NCBI RefSeq assembly: GCF_003337555.1
Contig: NZ_QPJK01000002.1
Coordinates: forward strand, 434,001 to 498,000
Direction of reading: 5' to 3'
Source: Pseudorhodoferax soli
Lineage (GTDB): Bacteria > Pseudomonadota > Gammaproteobacteria > Burkholderiales > Burkholderiaceae_C
Length of the DNA: 64,000 bases
The notes under the pieces were generated by a model. The model had not been told where the DNA came from. It ran no database searches and was given only the letters and a program-made list of their open reading frames with translations. The position numbers and the translations under genes were made by a program. Numbering within the stretch: position 1 is the first letter of the stretch; each line of letters starts with the position of its first letter. Positions 1 to 8,586 of the stretch are shown here, in pieces.

Positions 1-156
1 GCCCAGCACGTTGGCGAAGAACACGAAGACGACGAAGTCGTAGAACTCCAGCGTGCCGCCCAGGGCCGACAGGCCGAGGGTGCGCAGGTCGCGACGGGTG
101 AGCGGTCGGCGGAGTGCGGCGTCCGGCAGGGACGGCGCCGAAACGGTGGTGGTCAT
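1..156 (-). CDS. MFS transporter, N-terminal fragment (runs off the left edge)
   Basis: Reverse-strand frame open from an ATG at 154-156 to the window edge, giving 52 residues. After a polar N-terminus with several arginines, residues 34-45 (about GGTLEFYDFVVF) begin the first membrane helix. The LEFYDF signature is typical of the metabolite:H+ symporter branch of the major facilitator superfamily (ProP/ShiA/KgtP-like), which imports small organic acids, osmolytes or aromatic acids across the inner membrane. Family and location follow from that signature. Substrate cannot be told because almost all of the gene is outside the window. It diverges from the protease gene at 444. Confidence 0.75.
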   Translation of the reverse strand, partial: MTTTVSAPSLPDAALRRPLTRRDLRTLGLSALGGTLEFYDFVVFVFFANVLG

Positions 157-443
157 AGAGGCTTTTCCGGAAACGGCAGGCAGGATCGCGTCTGCGCAGG
201 ACGCGGCCGCGGGGTGGGCGGCACGCAGTGGATCGTTCGACGAGAGGGTCCGGATGGGGCCTGGGCCCATGCACGCGACCGGGGTGGCCGGTCCGGCATG
301 GCAGTGAACGCAGCGGCTGACGCAGGCCTGCAATTCTAAGGGTTTACCCGATGATGTGCTGCGCAGGGGCAAGCCAGCGGGCGGCGAGAGCCGCGGCCGC
401 CATGGCAGACAATGCGCGCTTTCCCGGATACTTTCTTGCCACC
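157..443. other. Divergent intergenic region between the MFS gene and the DegS-like gene
   Basis: About 287 bases with no convincing gene. It must hold promoters for both flanking genes. On the minus strand TAGAAT (forward 333-338) is a good -10 candidate for the transporter, with no clear -35. It is followed on the forward strand by gggtttaccc (about 340-349), a short inverted repeat of four bases around TT. An open frame runs upstream from 444 to 351 in the protease frame, but the resulting extension lacks signal-peptide character, so I treat it as non-coding. Confidence 0.5.
333..338 (-). promoter_or_regulatory. Candidate -10 element for the MFS gene
   Basis: Minus-strand TAGAAT matches the sigma-70 -10 consensus at five of six positions. 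The same hexamer recurs before several other genes in this window. No recognisable -35 lies 16-18 bases upstream and the implied leader would be about 170 bases, so this is tentative. Confidence 0.25.
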
Positions 444-1589
444 ATGAAGCGCTTCTGGCTGCTCTTTTCCCAATCCGTGACGGTGCTGCTCGCGGCCTAC
501 TTTGTGGTCGCCACCTTGAAGCCCGAGTGGCTGGGCAAGCGCGGCTTCACGGGCAGCAGCATCTCGGTCGTCGAAGCACCCGCGGTGCCGCCCGGCACCG
601 TGGCGGCTGGCAGCTTCGCCCCGGCGGCCAAGCGCGCCGCACCCGCCGTGGTCAGCATCAACACCAGCACAGCGGCCCAACCCCATCCCAACAGCAACGA
701 CCCGTGGTTCCGCTTCTTCTTCGGTGACCGCGGCGGCGAGGCGCGCGCCGGCCTGGGCAGCGGCGTGATCGTCAGTGCCGAAGGCTATGTGCTGACCAAC
801 AACCATGTGGTGGAGGGCGCCGACGTGATCGAGGTGATCCTCAACGACGCACGGCGCACGCAGGCCAAGGTGATCGGCACCGACCCCGAGACCGACCTGG
901 CCATCCTCAAGATCGACCTGGACAAGCTGCCTGTCATGGTGCTGGGCAGCTCGGACGCCCTGCAGGTCGGCGACCAGGTGCTGGCCATCGGCAACCCCTT
1001 CGGCGTGGGCCAGACGGTCACCAGCGGCATCATCAGCGCGCTCGGCCGCAACCAGCTGGGCATGAGCCCGTTGCAGGAATTCATCCAGACGGATGCGGCT
1101 ATCAACCCCGGCAACTCGGGCGGCGCGCTGGTCGACACGGCCGGCAACCTGCTGGGCATCAACACCGCGATCTACTCGCGCTCGGGCGGCAGCATGGGCA
1201 TCGGCTTCGCGGTCCCGGTGTCCACGGCCAAGCTGGTGCTCGAAGGCATCGTGCGCGATGGCCAGGTCCGGCGCGGCTGGATCGGCGTCGAACCCAACGA
1301 CCTCTCGCCCGAACTGGCCGAAACCTTCGGCGTGAAGACCACGGCCGGCGTGATCATCACCGGCGTGCTGCAGAACGGCCCGGCCGCCCAAGCTGGCGTG
1401 CGGCCCGGCGACGTGATCGCCGCGGTCTCCGGCAAACCCATCGGCAACGTGACGGAGCTGCTCTCTTCCGTGGCCGCGCTCAAGCCAGGCGAGGCTTCGG
1501 AATTCGAGGTGCTGCGGCGCGAGGAGCGTTTGCGCCTGCAGGTCACGCCGGGTGTGCGGCCCAAGCCGCAGCGCGCGCAGCGGCCCTGA
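444..1589 (+). CDS. Membrane-anchored trypsin-like serine protease with one PDZ domain (DegS/HtrA family)
   Basis: A 381-residue protein: an N-terminal membrane anchor (about residues 5-25), an S1C trypsin-like domain (about 60-265) and a single C-terminal PDZ domain (about 275-370). The catalytic triad is visible as His121 (TNNHVV), Asp151 (ETDLAIL) and Ser225 (GNSGGAL). One PDZ domain plus an uncleaved anchor is the layout of DegS/AlgW, which cut anti-sigma factors in the periplasm during envelope stress. DegP/DegQ have two PDZ domains. Start: the ATG at 444 places the hydrophobic segment at the N-terminus as in homologues; an upstream ATG at 351 would add 31 residues of low-complexity sequence. 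The stop codon is immediately adjacent to the convergent tatC stop at 1590. Whether the substrate is RseA-like or general misfolded protein is not decidable here. Confidence 0.9.
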   Translation: MKRFWLLFSQSVTVLLAAYFVVATLKPEWLGKRGFTGSSISVVEAPAVPPGTVAAGSFAPAAKRAAPAVVSINTSTAAQPHPNSNDPWFRFFFGDRGGEARAGLGSGVIVSAEGYVLTNNHVVEGADVIEVILNDARRTQAKVIGTDPETDLAILKIDLDKLPVMVLGSSDALQVGDQVLAIGNPFGVGQTVTSGIISALGRNQLGMSPLQEFIQTDAAINPGNSGGALVDTAGNLLGINTAIYSRSGGSMGIGFAVPVSTAKLVLEGIVRDGQVRRGWIGVEPNDLSPELAETFGVKTTAGVIITGVLQNGPAAQAGVRPGDVIAAVSGKPIGNVTELLSSVAALKPGEASEFEVLRREERLRLQVTPGVRPKPQRAQRP

Positions 1590-2384
1590 TCAGTTGCCGC
1601 TGGCCTCGGCTTCGGTTTCTTCCGGGGCCTTGGTGTGCTTGATGAACAGCTGCGCCGCCCAGATCCCCACCTCGTACAGGATGCACATGGGAATGGCCAG
1701 AGCCAGCTGCGACACCACGTCGGGCGGCGTCACGATGGCGGCCACGACGAAGGCCACCACGATGAAGTAACCGCGAAAGCTCTTGAGCTTGTCAACCGTG
1801 ACGATGCCCACGCGCGCCAGCACGACCACGGCGATCGGCACCTCAAAGGCCAGGCCGAACGCCAGGAACATGCTCAGCGCAAAGCCGAGATAGGCCTCGA
1901 TGTCAGGCGCGGCCGTGATGCTCTTGGGTGCAAAGCTCTGGATGAACTTGAACACCTGGCCGAACACGAAGTAATAGCAGAACGCCACGCCGATCAGGAA
2001 CAGCAGCGTGCTGGAGATCACCAGCGGCATCACCAGCTTCTTCTCGTGCGAGTACAGCCCCGGCGCCACGAAGGCCCAGACCTGATAGAGCACCACCGGC
2101 AGCGCGATCATGAAGGCCGCCATCAGAAGGATCTTGAGCGGCACCAGGAACGGCGAGATCACCGAGGTGGCGATCATCGTTGCGCCGGCCGGCAGCGAAG
2201 CCACCAGCGGCGCGGCCAGCAGGTCGTACAGCGCGCCCGGGCCGGGCCAGACAGCCAGCACCGCAGCCACGACGCCGATGGCGATCACGGCCTTGATCAG
2301 CCGGTCGCGCAACTCCATCAGGTGCTCTACGAACGGCTGCTCCGTGCCGGCGAGTTCGTCTTCCTTCTTGTTCGGATCAGGCAT
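1590..2384 (-). CDS. tatC: Twin-arginine translocase subunit TatC
   Basis: 264 residues with six predicted membrane helices, the usual TatC topology. TatC is the core receptor that recognises twin-arginine signal peptides and, with TatB, recruits TatA to pass folded proteins across the inner membrane. Family signatures are present: HLMELRDRL (21-29), preceded by Glu20, and APGLYSHEKK (107-116), whose Glu114 matches the conserved loop glutamate. The FRGYF...TPPDVVSQ segment of the late helices is also seen. The N-terminus is polar and the C-terminal tail acidic. Last gene of the tatABC cluster, 57 bases after tatB. MsrP at 42609-43604 is a likely client. Confidence 0.97.
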   Translation of the reverse strand: MPDPNKKEDELAGTEQPFVEHLMELRDRLIKAVIAIGVVAAVLAVWPGPGALYDLLAAPLVASLPAGATMIATSVISPFLVPLKILLMAAFMIALPVVLYQVWAFVAPGLYSHEKKLVMPLVISSTLLFLIGVAFCYYFVFGQVFKFIQSFAPKSITAAPDIEAYLGFALSMFLAFGLAFEVPIAVVVLARVGIVTVDKLKSFRGYFIVVAFVVAAIVTPPDVVSQLALAIPMCILYEVGIWAAQLFIKHTKAPEETEAEASGN

Positions 2385-2441
2385 GGTGCAAGCGGATGGG
2401 CGGCGGGCTGCTGCGCCGGCCGGACACGGTGCAAACCGTGG

Positions 2442-2927
2442 TCAATTGAGTTTCTGGGGCCGGTAGCGGGCCACCCGCGCTGCGCCGGACAAGGCCTTGG
2501 TTCGCACGCCGGTGCGCGCCTTGTACCACTGCGGCATGGCGCCCTGCTTGACGCGCCAGTGCTTCTTCGGGTGCTTGTACTCGGGGTATTGCACAAAGCC
2601 ATCGGCCGCCGCGCTGTCGGAAGAAGTCGCCGTGCTGCCGTCCAGGCCGGCCGTGGTGGCTGCCCAGTCCTTCTCGAACTCGCTGGCGGTGGTCTGCATG
2701 GAGGACTGCACGTCGCGTGCGGCGCCCTCCACCGTGTCCTTCATCTTCTTGAGTTCGTCCAGCTCCATGGAGCGGTTGACCTCGGCCTTGACGTCGGCCA
2801 CGTAACGCTGCGCCTTGCCCAGCAAGGCACCCACCGTGCGGGCCACGCGCGGCAGCTTCTCCGGCCCGATGACGATCAACGCCACCGCGCCGATCAGCGC
2901 CATCTTCGAAATGCCGAGATCGATCAC
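2442..2927 (-). CDS. tatB: Twin-arginine translocase subunit TatB
   Basis: 161 residues: an N-terminal transmembrane helix (about 3-20) ending in the hinge GPEKLP, then an amphipathic helix and a long charged tail. TatB forms the receptor complex with TatC. The GPEKLP hinge and the position between tatA and tatC distinguish it from TatA. The start is a GTG at 2925-2927 giving MIDLGISK, the standard TatB N-terminus; no ATG gives a complete helix. The last 60 residues are basic and rich in Lys, Arg, Tyr and Trp, a lineage-specific extension with no known role. tatA ends 10 bases upstream. Confidence 0.95.
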   Translation of the reverse strand: MIDLGISKMALIGAVALIVIGPEKLPRVARTVGALLGKAQRYVADVKAEVNRSMELDELKKMKDTVEGAARDVQSSMQTTASEFEKDWAATTAGLDGSTATSSDSAAADGFVQYPEYKHPKKHWRVKQGAMPQWYKARTGVRTKALSGAARVARYRPQKLN

Positions 2928-2937
2928 GGGCGGGCGA

Positions 2938-3183
2938 TCAGGACTTGGTCTTGGCTTCGACGTCGATGGTGGACTTCTCGGCGTTGGCCGCCGTGGTGCC
3001 CACCTGCGCGTTCGGGCCGGTCGCGGCCTTGTCTTCCGGGGCGCCGCCGTCCTTCATGCCGTCCTTGAAGCCCTTGACGGCACCGCCCAGGTCGCTGCCC
3101 ATGTTCCTCAGCTTCTTGGTGCCGAACACCATCACCACGATCAGCAGCACGATCAGCCAGTGCCAAATGGAAAAAGAACCCAT
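2938..3183 (-). CDS. tatA: Twin-arginine translocase subunit TatA
   Basis: 81 residues: a short periplasmic N-terminus, one hydrophobic helix (about 5-20), the hinge FGTKKL and the amphipathic helix signature [12 protein letters not shown], then an unstructured acidic tail. TatA oligomers form the translocation pore or thin the membrane during Tat export. The start is supported by the ribosome-binding sequence TAGGAGT, about 7 bases upstream of the ATG. First gene of tatABC. A -10-like TAAAAT lies about 30 bases upstream. Length and features match the family. Confidence 0.96.
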   Translation of the reverse strand: MGSFSIWHWLIVLLIVVMVFGTKKLRNMGSDLGGAVKGFKDGMKDGGAPEDKAATGPNAQVGTTAANAEKSTIDVEAKTKS

Positions 3184-3210
3184 GGAAGTACTCCTAACGA
3201 ATTGCGTTGA

Positions 3211-3240
3211 ATTTTAGTGTGCGGGATGAACCATTCCCGC
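3211..3240 (-). promoter_or_regulatory. Candidate tatA promoter -10 and adjacent inverted repeat
   Basis: Between hinT and tatA the minus strand reads a 6-base inverted repeat (GCGGGA/TCCCGC, forward 3221-3226 and 3235-3240) followed by ACACTAAAATTC. TAAAAT (forward 3211-3216) fits a -10 hexamer at five of six positions, giving a leader of about 20 bases to tatA. The hairpin could terminate hinT transcripts but lacks a U-run. No clear -35 is seen. Confidence 0.3.
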
Positions 3241-3258
3241 GAAGGGCGAATAGGCCGC

Positions 3259-3615
3259 TCAAGCGCGTGCCCAGGGACGCGGGCCACCCAGCACGTGCAG
3301 GTGCAGGTGGTGCACCTCCTGGCCGCCTTCGGTGCCGGTATTGACCACCAGCCGAAAGCCACCCTCGGGATACGGGTTGCAACCTTCCTGCATCGCCAGG
3401 CGCGGTGCCAGCGCGAGCATGCGGCCCAACATCGGCGCGTGCTCGTCCGTCACGTGGGCCATGGAAGCCACATGGTGCTTGGGGACGATCAGGAAATGGA
3501 TGGGCGCAGCCGGGCGGATGTCGTGGAAGGCGAAGAACTCGTCGTCCTCGTGCACCTTGCGGGACGGGATCTGCCCTTGGGCGATCTTGCAGAACAGGCA
3601 ATCGGGATCGTGCAT
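3259..3615 (-). CDS. hinT: Histidine triad nucleotide-binding protein (HinT-like)
   Basis: 118 residues, full length for the HIT family. The catalytic His-x-His-x-His-x-x triad is His103-Leu-His105-Leu-His107. An N-terminal Cys6-x2-Cys9 pair and His47-His48 fit the zinc-binding subset of HinT proteins. HinT enzymes hydrolyse purine nucleoside phosphoramidates such as AMP-lysine in the cytoplasm. In many Burkholderiales the gene sits between hisE and tatA, as here. It begins 10 bases after the end of the small membrane-protein gene and is probably cotranscribed with the his operon. Confidence 0.93.
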   Translation of the reverse strand: MHDPDCLFCKIAQGQIPSRKVHEDDEFFAFHDIRPAAPIHFLIVPKHHVASMAHVTDEHAPMLGRMLALAPRLAMQEGCNPYPEGGFRLVVNTGTEGGQEVHHLHLHVLGGPRPWARA

Positions 3616-3625
3616 GCGGGCTCGC

Positions 3626-4024
3626 TCAACGGGATAGGCCGACCGGGCGGCTGGCGTTCATGTCCACCATGCCACGCACGATGCGGTACAGGAACCAGAT
3701 GGAGATCACCAGCCAGGCGATGGCGCCGGGCAGGTACAGCAGGAAGAACAGCGGCAACGTGACCAGGTAGAGCACGCCAGCCCACAGCACCGAGCGGATG
3801 CGCCAGGAGAAATGGCTGGCCTGCCAGGTGCCTTCGGCGTCCGAGCGCTTGACGAGATCGATGACCAGCGCGATCACCAGCAGCCCGATGCTGGGCTGGG
3901 CCGAGGGCACCACGGCCGCCACCGCCACCACGAGGTGCAGCAGGTAGCTGATCCAGCCCACCGTCTTGAGCTGCTGGGCCTGCTCACTGTCCTTGACTTC
4001 CACGTCGATGACGTCATTAGCCAC
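3626..4024 (-). CDS. Small inner-membrane protein (DUF4870-like)
   Basis: 132 residues with a polar N-terminus and about three membrane helices (around 25-45, 50-65 and 85-120). No catalytic motif. The arrangement and the [10 protein letters not shown] start of the first helix resemble DUF4870/TIC20-like membrane proteins of unknown function. Start: a GTG at 4022-4024 is preceded by GAAGGAGAC at a 4-6 base spacing and overlaps the hisE stop by 8 bases, which argues for translational coupling. Frames extending further upstream overlap hisE heavily and are rejected. It lies between hisE and hinT, an arrangement common in this order, but nothing ties its role to histidine synthesis. Confidence 0.8.
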   Translation of the reverse strand: MANDVIDVEVKDSEQAQQLKTVGWISYLLHLVVAVAAVVPSAQPSIGLLVIALVIDLVKRSDAEGTWQASHFSWRIRSVLWAGVLYLVTLPLFFLLYLPGAIAWLVISIWFLYRIVRGMVDMNASRPVGLSR

Positions 4025-4409
4025 GGCCGTCTCCTTCGCGTGCAACGGCCTTGCGCAGGGCCTTTTCCTCGATGCCGCTGGTGCCTTCGCGGCGCAGCAG
4101 TTCGGCAATCACATCCTGGGGGCCCGCGCCGTAGTGCGCCAGCGCCACCAGCGAGTGGAACCACAGGTCGGCCACCTCGCCCACGAACTTGCCCTTCAGG
4201 TGCTCGGCGTCGCCGCGGCCGGCATCGATGTCCTTGGCCGCCATGACGACCTCGGTCGCCTCCTCGCCGATCTTCTTCAGGAAGGCGTCCGGGCCCTTGT
4301 GCAGCAGCCGCGCCACGTAGCTGGCATCGGGGTTGCCGCCGGCCGCGGGCTTGCGGCTCTCGATCACGGCCGCGAGGCGGCCCAATGCATCCTGGGACAA
4401 AGTGCTCAT
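4017..4409 (-). CDS. hisE: Phosphoribosyl-ATP pyrophosphatase HisE
   Basis: 130 residues, slightly long for HisE but complete. It hydrolyses phosphoribosyl-ATP to phosphoribosyl-AMP and pyrophosphate, the second step of histidine synthesis, in the cytoplasm. The MazG-like helical core carries the metal-binding pattern GEEATEVV (about 48-55) and GEVADLWFH (about 77-85). The enzyme is separate from HisI here, whereas many gammaproteobacteria have a fused HisIE. Start ATG at 4407-4409 lies five bases after the hisI stop. It is the last his gene of the operon. Confidence 0.95.
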   Translation of the reverse strand: MSTLSQDALGRLAAVIESRKPAAGGNPDASYVARLLHKGPDAFLKKIGEEATEVVMAAKDIDAGRGDAEHLKGKFVGEVADLWFHSLVALAHYGAGPQDVIAELLRREGTSGIEEKALRKAVAREGDGRG

Positions 4410-4414
4410 GCGGC

Positions 4415-4816
4415 CTACTTGTAGATGGACTCGGGGTCTTTCAAGACCGGGTCGACGGCCTGCCAGTGCGCACCAGCGCCTGCTGCCTCGAGCTTGCTGA
4501 AGAAGCAGCTGTGGCGGCCCGTGTGGCAGGCGATGCCCGGCTCGTGGCCCAGTTGCGTGACCTTGAGCAGCACCACGTCGGCATCGCAATCGAGCCGGAT
4601 CTCGTGCACGGTCTGCACATGGCCGGATTCCTCGCCCTTGAACCACAGCTTGCCGCGCGAGCGGCTGAAGTACACCGCGCGCTGCAACTCGAAGGTCTTC
4701 TGCAGCGCCTCGCGGTTCATCCAGGCGAACATCAGCACGTCGCCGCTCGCCGCTTCCTGGGCGATCGCCGGCACCAGGCCCTGCGCATCCCACTTCACAT
4801 CGTCCAACCAGTCCAT
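4415..4816 (-). CDS. hisI: Phosphoribosyl-AMP cyclohydrolase HisI
   Basis: 133 residues, a stand-alone cyclohydrolase that opens the adenine ring of phosphoribosyl-AMP (third step of histidine synthesis). Visible motifs are the [12 protein letters not shown] substrate-binding stretch (about 55-66), the Asp cluster DCDADVV (about 80-86) for Mg, and the zinc-ligand segment [11 protein letters not shown] near residue 100. The start ATG at 4814-4816 (MDWLDDVKW) matches the usual HisI beginning; 28 bases separate it from hisF. Monofunctional, with hisE as the next gene. Confidence 0.95.
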   Translation of the reverse strand: MDWLDDVKWDAQGLVPAIAQEAASGDVLMFAWMNREALQKTFELQRAVYFSRSRGKLWFKGEESGHVQTVHEIRLDCDADVVLLKVTQLGHEPGIACHTGRHSCFFSKLEAAGAGAHWQAVDPVLKDPESIYK

Positions 4817-4844
4817 CGCAGGATTCTCGGCGATCACGATGACG

Positions 4845-5624
4845 TCAGATCCGTACGGGAATACCGCGCGCCGCCATGTGGGCCTTGGCCTGGCCCACCG
4901 TGAACTCGCCGTAGTGGAAGATGCTGGCCGCCAGCACGGCGTCGGCACCGCCGGTCTGCACGCCGTCGGCGAGGTGGTCCAGATTGCCGACCCCGCCGGA
5001 GGCGATGACGGGCACGCCCACGGCGTCGCTGACAGCGCGTGTGAGCGCCAGGTCGAAACCGGACTTGGTGCCGTCACGGTCCATGCTGGTCAAGAGGATC
5101 TCACCCGCGCCGCGGCGCGCCATCTCGGCGGCCCATTGCACGGCGTCCAGGCCGGTGTTCTTGCGCCCGCCGTGGCTGTAGACGTCCCATCCGGCACCGC
5201 GCTGCGCGGCATCTTCCGGGCTGCGGCGCTTGGCGTCGATGGCCACCACGATGCACTGCGCGCCGTACTTGTCCGAAGCCTGGTTGATCACGTCCGGGTT
5301 GGCCAGCGCGGCCGAGTTGAAGCTGGTCTTGTCGGCCCCCGAATTGAGCAGCCGGCGCACGTCCTCGACCGTGCGCACGCCGCCGCCCACGGTCAGCGGA
5401 ATGAAAACCTGCGAGGCCACCGCCTCGATGATGGGCAGGATCAGGTCGCGGCCGTCGCTGGTGGCGGTGATGTCGAGGAACGTGAGTTCGTCGGCGCCCT
5501 GCTCGTTGTAGCGCGCAGCGATCTCCACGGGGTCGCCCGCGTCACGCAGTTCGACGAAATTGACGCCCTTGACGACACGGCCGCCCGTGACGTCCAGGCA
5601 GGGAATGATGCGTTTGGCCAGCAT
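4845..5624 (-). CDS. hisF: Imidazole glycerol phosphate synthase, cyclase subunit HisF
   Basis: 259 residues, a standard (beta-alpha)8 barrel. With HisH it converts PRFAR plus ammonia to imidazole glycerol phosphate and AICAR. The two catalytic aspartates are Asp11 (PCLDV) and Asp130 (VVAIDAK). The phosphate-binding loops GGGVR (80-84) and ASGGVGN near residue 225 are intact. It is separated from hisA by a mutarotase gene, though most his operons of this group have hisA and hisF adjacent. Start ATG at 5622-5624. Confidence 0.97.
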   Translation of the reverse strand: MLAKRIIPCLDVTGGRVVKGVNFVELRDAGDPVEIAARYNEQGADELTFLDITATSDGRDLILPIIEAVASQVFIPLTVGGGVRTVEDVRRLLNSGADKTSFNSAALANPDVINQASDKYGAQCIVVAIDAKRRSPEDAAQRGAGWDVYSHGGRKNTGLDAVQWAAEMARRGAGEILLTSMDRDGTKSGFDLALTRAVSDAVGVPVIASGGVGNLDHLADGVQTGGADAVLAASIFHYGEFTVGQAKAHMAARGIPVRI

Positions 5625-5651
5625 GGGCGTTTGCTCGGAGAAAAGGGGAAA

Positions 5652-6506
5652 TCAGGCGACGACGGTCAGCCGCTGCCAACCCGTCCACTGCGCGCCGGGC
5701 TGAAGGCTCTGCGGGCGCTCGACCTGCGCCGCCTCGACGCACAGCATCTGCGCATAGCTGTCGGGCGCCATGTCGGCCATGGTCGCGGACTTGGCCGCGC
5801 CAGGGTTCCAGACCACGGTGTCTTCGAAACTTGCGCTCTGGGCAATCTCCAGCTGGGCGTCGCCGTCCAGCAGGCGCAGCGGCGCGGCTGCGGCCCGGAA
5901 CACGCGGTCGAACTCCCCGTCGAAGCGGACCTCGCCCGCATGCGTGGCGCGCGTGTCGGCCAGTGCATCCCAGCAGGGCTGGCCGTCCAGGCCCTGCAGC
6001 CGTACGCCGGTGATGTCATCCACTTGCAGATAGGTGTGCAGCGCACCCGTGAAGGTCCAGGGCGTCGTGCCGATGTTGTCCAACTCCAGCAGCATGTCCA
6101 GCCGGCCAGCGCCGAGCCGCAGCGTCAACGCAAACCGGAAGTCCGCCGGCCATGTGGCGCGCGTGGCCGCATCGCTTTCAAGGAACAGGGTCAACAGCAC
6201 ATCGCCCGAAGCCGCATCGACGCGCGCGCCGCCGCATTGCCAGGGCAGGTTGCGCGCAAAGCCATGCTTGGCCAGCGGACCGCGGGCGTTGAACTGCGGC
6301 AGGCAGACCGGCACGCCGCCGCGGATGGCGGCCTGGCCGTCGAACACCGCCTCGGGGCTCAGGTACAGGCGCTCGCGGCCTGCGCCCGTCCAGGACAACA
6401 CATGGGCACCGTGCAGGGCCACCAGCAGGCTGTCGTCGGGGCCCCAGGTCAGTCGCAGGCAGGGCTGGCCGCGGAAGGATTCGGCCGCGGCCGCCAGCTC
6501 AACCAT
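5652..6506 (-). CDS. D-hexose-6-phosphate mutarotase (aldose 1-epimerase family)
   Basis: 284 residues with a galactose-mutarotase-like beta-sandwich fold. Recognisable parts are the HGAHVLSW strand near the N-terminus, [20 protein letters not shown], the [10 protein letters not shown] segment carrying the catalytic His, and a C-terminal [12 protein letters not shown] that follows the usual glutamate-containing region. Family members equilibrate alpha and beta anomers of glucose-6-phosphate (YeaD-like). The ATG at 6504-6506 overlaps the hisA stop by 8 bases; a GTG 18 bases upstream is the alternative, and neither has a well-spaced Shine-Dalgarno. The gene is embedded in the his operon with no obvious biochemical link to histidine synthesis. 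Confidence 0.85.
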   Translation of the reverse strand: MVELAAAAESFRGQPCLRLTWGPDDSLLVALHGAHVLSWTGAGRERLYLSPEAVFDGQAAIRGGVPVCLPQFNARGPLAKHGFARNLPWQCGGARVDAASGDVLLTLFLESDAATRATWPADFRFALTLRLGAGRLDMLLELDNIGTTPWTFTGALHTYLQVDDITGVRLQGLDGQPCWDALADTRATHAGEVRFDGEFDRVFRAAAAPLRLLDGDAQLEIAQSASFEDTVVWNPGAAKSATMADMAPDSYAQMLCVEAAQVERPQSLQPGAQWTGWQRLTVVA

Positions 6507-7242
6507 TGTTGTAGTTGTCGGCACGCTCCTGCGCGCTGGCGAAGTCCAGGTCGCCGGTGTAGATGGCGCGGCCGCAGATCACGCCTTCGATGCCTTCGCT
6601 CTCGACCTCGCAGAGCTTCTCGATGTCGGTGATGTTGGACAACCCGCCGGAGGCGATGACCGGCGTGCTGAGCGCCTGCGCCAGCTTGACCGTGGCATCG
6701 ATGTTGATGCCGGTCAGCATTCCGTCGCGGCCGATGTCCGTGTAGATGAAGGACTCGACCCCGTAGTCCTCGAACTTCTTGGCCAGGTCGACGACTTCGT
6801 GGCCTGTGAGCTTGCTCCAGCCGTCGGTGGCGACCTTGCCGTCCTTGGCATCCAGGCCCACGATGATGTGGCCGCCGAAGGCGGTGCAGGCATCGTGCAG
6901 GAAGCCGGGATTCTTGACCGCGGCCGTGCCGATGATGACGTAGCGCAGGCCCGCATCCAGGTAGCGCTCGATGGTGTCCAGGTCGCGGATGCCGCCTCCC
7001 AGCTGGACGTCGACCACATCGCCGACCTCCTTCAGGATGCGCCGGATCGCCATCTCGTTCTTGGGCTTGCCAGCGAATGCCCCGTTGAGGTCGACCAGAT
7101 GCAGGCGGCGCGCGCCCTGGTCGACCCATTTGCGGGCCATTTCGGCTGGGTCGTCGCTGAAAGTGGTGGACTGTTCCATGTCGCCTTGCTTGAGGCGGAC
7201 GCATTGACCGTCTTTCAGATCGATCGCAGGAATGAGGAGCAT
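6499..7242 (-). CDS. hisA: Phosphoribosylformimino-AICAR-ribotide isomerase HisA
   Basis: 247 residues, the usual length of HisA. It catalyses the Amadori rearrangement of ProFAR to PRFAR. The barrel carries Asp8 (IPAIDLKDG) and Asp131 (VGLDAKDG) as the catalytic pair, and phosphate-binding GGGIR (82-86) and the ASGGLSN loop near residue 200. The start ATG at 7240-7242 is chosen because HisA begins MLLIPAIDL; an upstream extension of the same frame has no family counterpart. About 37 bases separate it from hisH. Confidence 0.97.
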   Translation of the reverse strand: MLLIPAIDLKDGQCVRLKQGDMEQSTTFSDDPAEMARKWVDQGARRLHLVDLNGAFAGKPKNEMAIRRILKEVGDVVDVQLGGGIRDLDTIERYLDAGLRYVIIGTAAVKNPGFLHDACTAFGGHIIVGLDAKDGKVATDGWSKLTGHEVVDLAKKFEDYGVESFIYTDIGRDGMLTGINIDATVKLAQALSTPVIASGGLSNITDIEKLCEVESEGIEGVICGRAIYTGDLDFASAQERADNYNNG

Positions 7243-7279
7243 GGTGCTGAGGGCAGCCTGAGCGTTGGAAGGGGAAGGG

Positions 7280-7963
7280 TCAGGGATTCCAGTGGAGGAA
7301 GTTGCGGTACAGCGCCAGACCATGCGCTGCGCTCTTCTCCGGGTGGAACTGGGTCGCAAAAATATTATCGCGGGCGATGGCGCAGGTAAAGGTTTCCCCG
7401 TACTCCGTCAAGCCTGCACTGTGGCGCTGATCCGACGGACGTGCGTAAAAACTGTGCACAAAGTAGAACCAGCTTTGGTCTGGCACCTCGCCCCAAACCG
7501 GATGGCGGCGCCCGTCGGGCTCCTGCTGCATCACGCGGTTCCACCCCATCTGGGGCACCTTGTAGCGGCTGCCATCGGGCTGGGTGCGCCCTTGCAGGTC
7601 GAAGCGCAGCACCTCGCCGGCGATCAGGCCCAGGCCAGGCGTGTCGCCACCGGCGTCGCCCGAACGGGTCTCGGCGCTGCGGTCCAGCAACATCTGCATG
7701 CCCACGCAGACACCGAACAGCGGCTTGCTGCGCGAGGCCTCGAGCACCGACTCCAGCAGGCCGGACTCGCGCAGCTCGCGCATGCAGTCGGGCATGGCGC
7801 CCTGGCCGGGCAGCACCACGCGCGTCGCCGCGCGCACCTGAGCCGGATCGCTGGTCACGACCACGTCCACGCCCTCGCCTGCCGCAGCGGCCTGCACGGC
7901 CTGCGACACCGAGCGCAGGTTGCCCATGCCGTAGTCGACCACGGCCACGGTGTTGCCGGCCAT
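7280..7963 (-). CDS. hisH: Imidazole glycerol phosphate synthase, glutamine amidotransferase subunit HisH
   Basis: 227 residues, a class I glutamine amidotransferase that supplies ammonia to HisF. The triad is visible as Cys86 (FGVCVGMQ), His207 and Glu209 (QFHPEKS). The [11 protein letters not shown]-terminus is diagnostic. The start ATG at 7961-7963 overlaps the hisB stop at 7963-7965 by one base, so coupled translation is likely. Its partner hisF lies two genes downstream. Confidence 0.97.
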   Translation of the reverse strand: MAGNTVAVVDYGMGNLRSVSQAVQAAAAGEGVDVVVTSDPAQVRAATRVVLPGQGAMPDCMRELRESGLLESVLEASRSKPLFGVCVGMQMLLDRSAETRSGDAGGDTPGLGLIAGEVLRFDLQGRTQPDGSRYKVPQMGWNRVMQQEPDGRRHPVWGEVPDQSWFYFVHSFYARPSDQRHSAGLTEYGETFTCAIARDNIFATQFHPEKSAAHGLALYRNFLHWNP

Positions 7964-8586
7964 TACAACGAGCCCTTGGTGGAAGGAATGGTGCCCAATG
8001 CGCGCGGATCGAATTCCAGCGCGCCGCGCAGCGCGCGGGCGAAGGCCTTGAACACGGTCTCGCACTGGTGGTGCGCGTTCACGCCGCGCAGGTTGTCGAT
8101 GTGCAGCGTCACGAAGGCATGGTTCACGAAGCCCTGGAAAAACTCGTGCGTCAGCTGGGTGTCGAACGCGCCGATCATGCCGCTCGTGAACGGCACGTTG
8201 AGCACCAGGCCCGGGCGGCCCGAGAAGTCGATCACCACACGGCTCAGCGCCTCGTCGAGCGGCACGTAGGCATGGCCGTAGCGCCGGATGCCCTTCTTGT
8301 CGCCGATGGCCTTGGCCACGGCCTGGCCCAGCGTGATGCCCACGTCTTCCACGGTGTGGTGGCCATCGATGTGCAGGTCGCCGTCCACCGCGATGTCCAG
8401 GTCGATCAGGCCGTGCCGCGCAATCTGGTCCAGCATGTGGTCGAAGAAACCGATGCCGGTGCCCAGCTTGGCCTGGCCGGTGCCGTCCAGGTTGACACGC
8501 ACCGTGATCTTCGTCTCGGCGGTGTTGCGGCTGACCTCGGCGGTGCGTGCGAATGGCGCGGTGGGGGTGGTGACTAGGCTGCTCAT
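7963..8586 (-). CDS. hisB: Imidazoleglycerol-phosphate dehydratase HisB
   Basis: 207 residues, monofunctional dehydratase (the phosphatase domain of the enterobacterial bifunctional HisB is absent). It forms imidazole acetol phosphate. Manganese-ligand motifs are [11 protein letters not shown] (about 49-59), HHTVED (about 76-81) and NAHHQCE (about 170-176). The end GTIPSTKG is typical. The ATG overlaps the hisC stop in an ATGA arrangement. Histidinol-phosphate phosphatase must be encoded elsewhere. Confidence 0.97.
   Translation of the reverse strand: MSSLVTTPTAPFARTAEVSRNTAETKITVRVNLDGTGQAKLGTGIGFFDHMLDQIARHGLIDLDIAVDGDLHIDGHHTVEDVGITLGQAVAKAIGDKKGIRRYGHAYVPLDEALSRVVIDFSGRPGLVLNVPFTSGMIGAFDTQLTHEFFQGFVNHAFVTLHIDNLRGVNAHHQCETVFKAFARALRGALEFDPRALGTIPSTKGSL

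Noticed and set aside
351-443. 31-codon upstream extension of the DegS-like protease
   Set aside because: Would displace the membrane anchor from the N-terminus; the residues are unlike a signal peptide.
4425-6632. Long open frame antisense to hisI, hisF and the mutarotase
   Set aside because: Shadow of three well-supported genes, no recognisable family.
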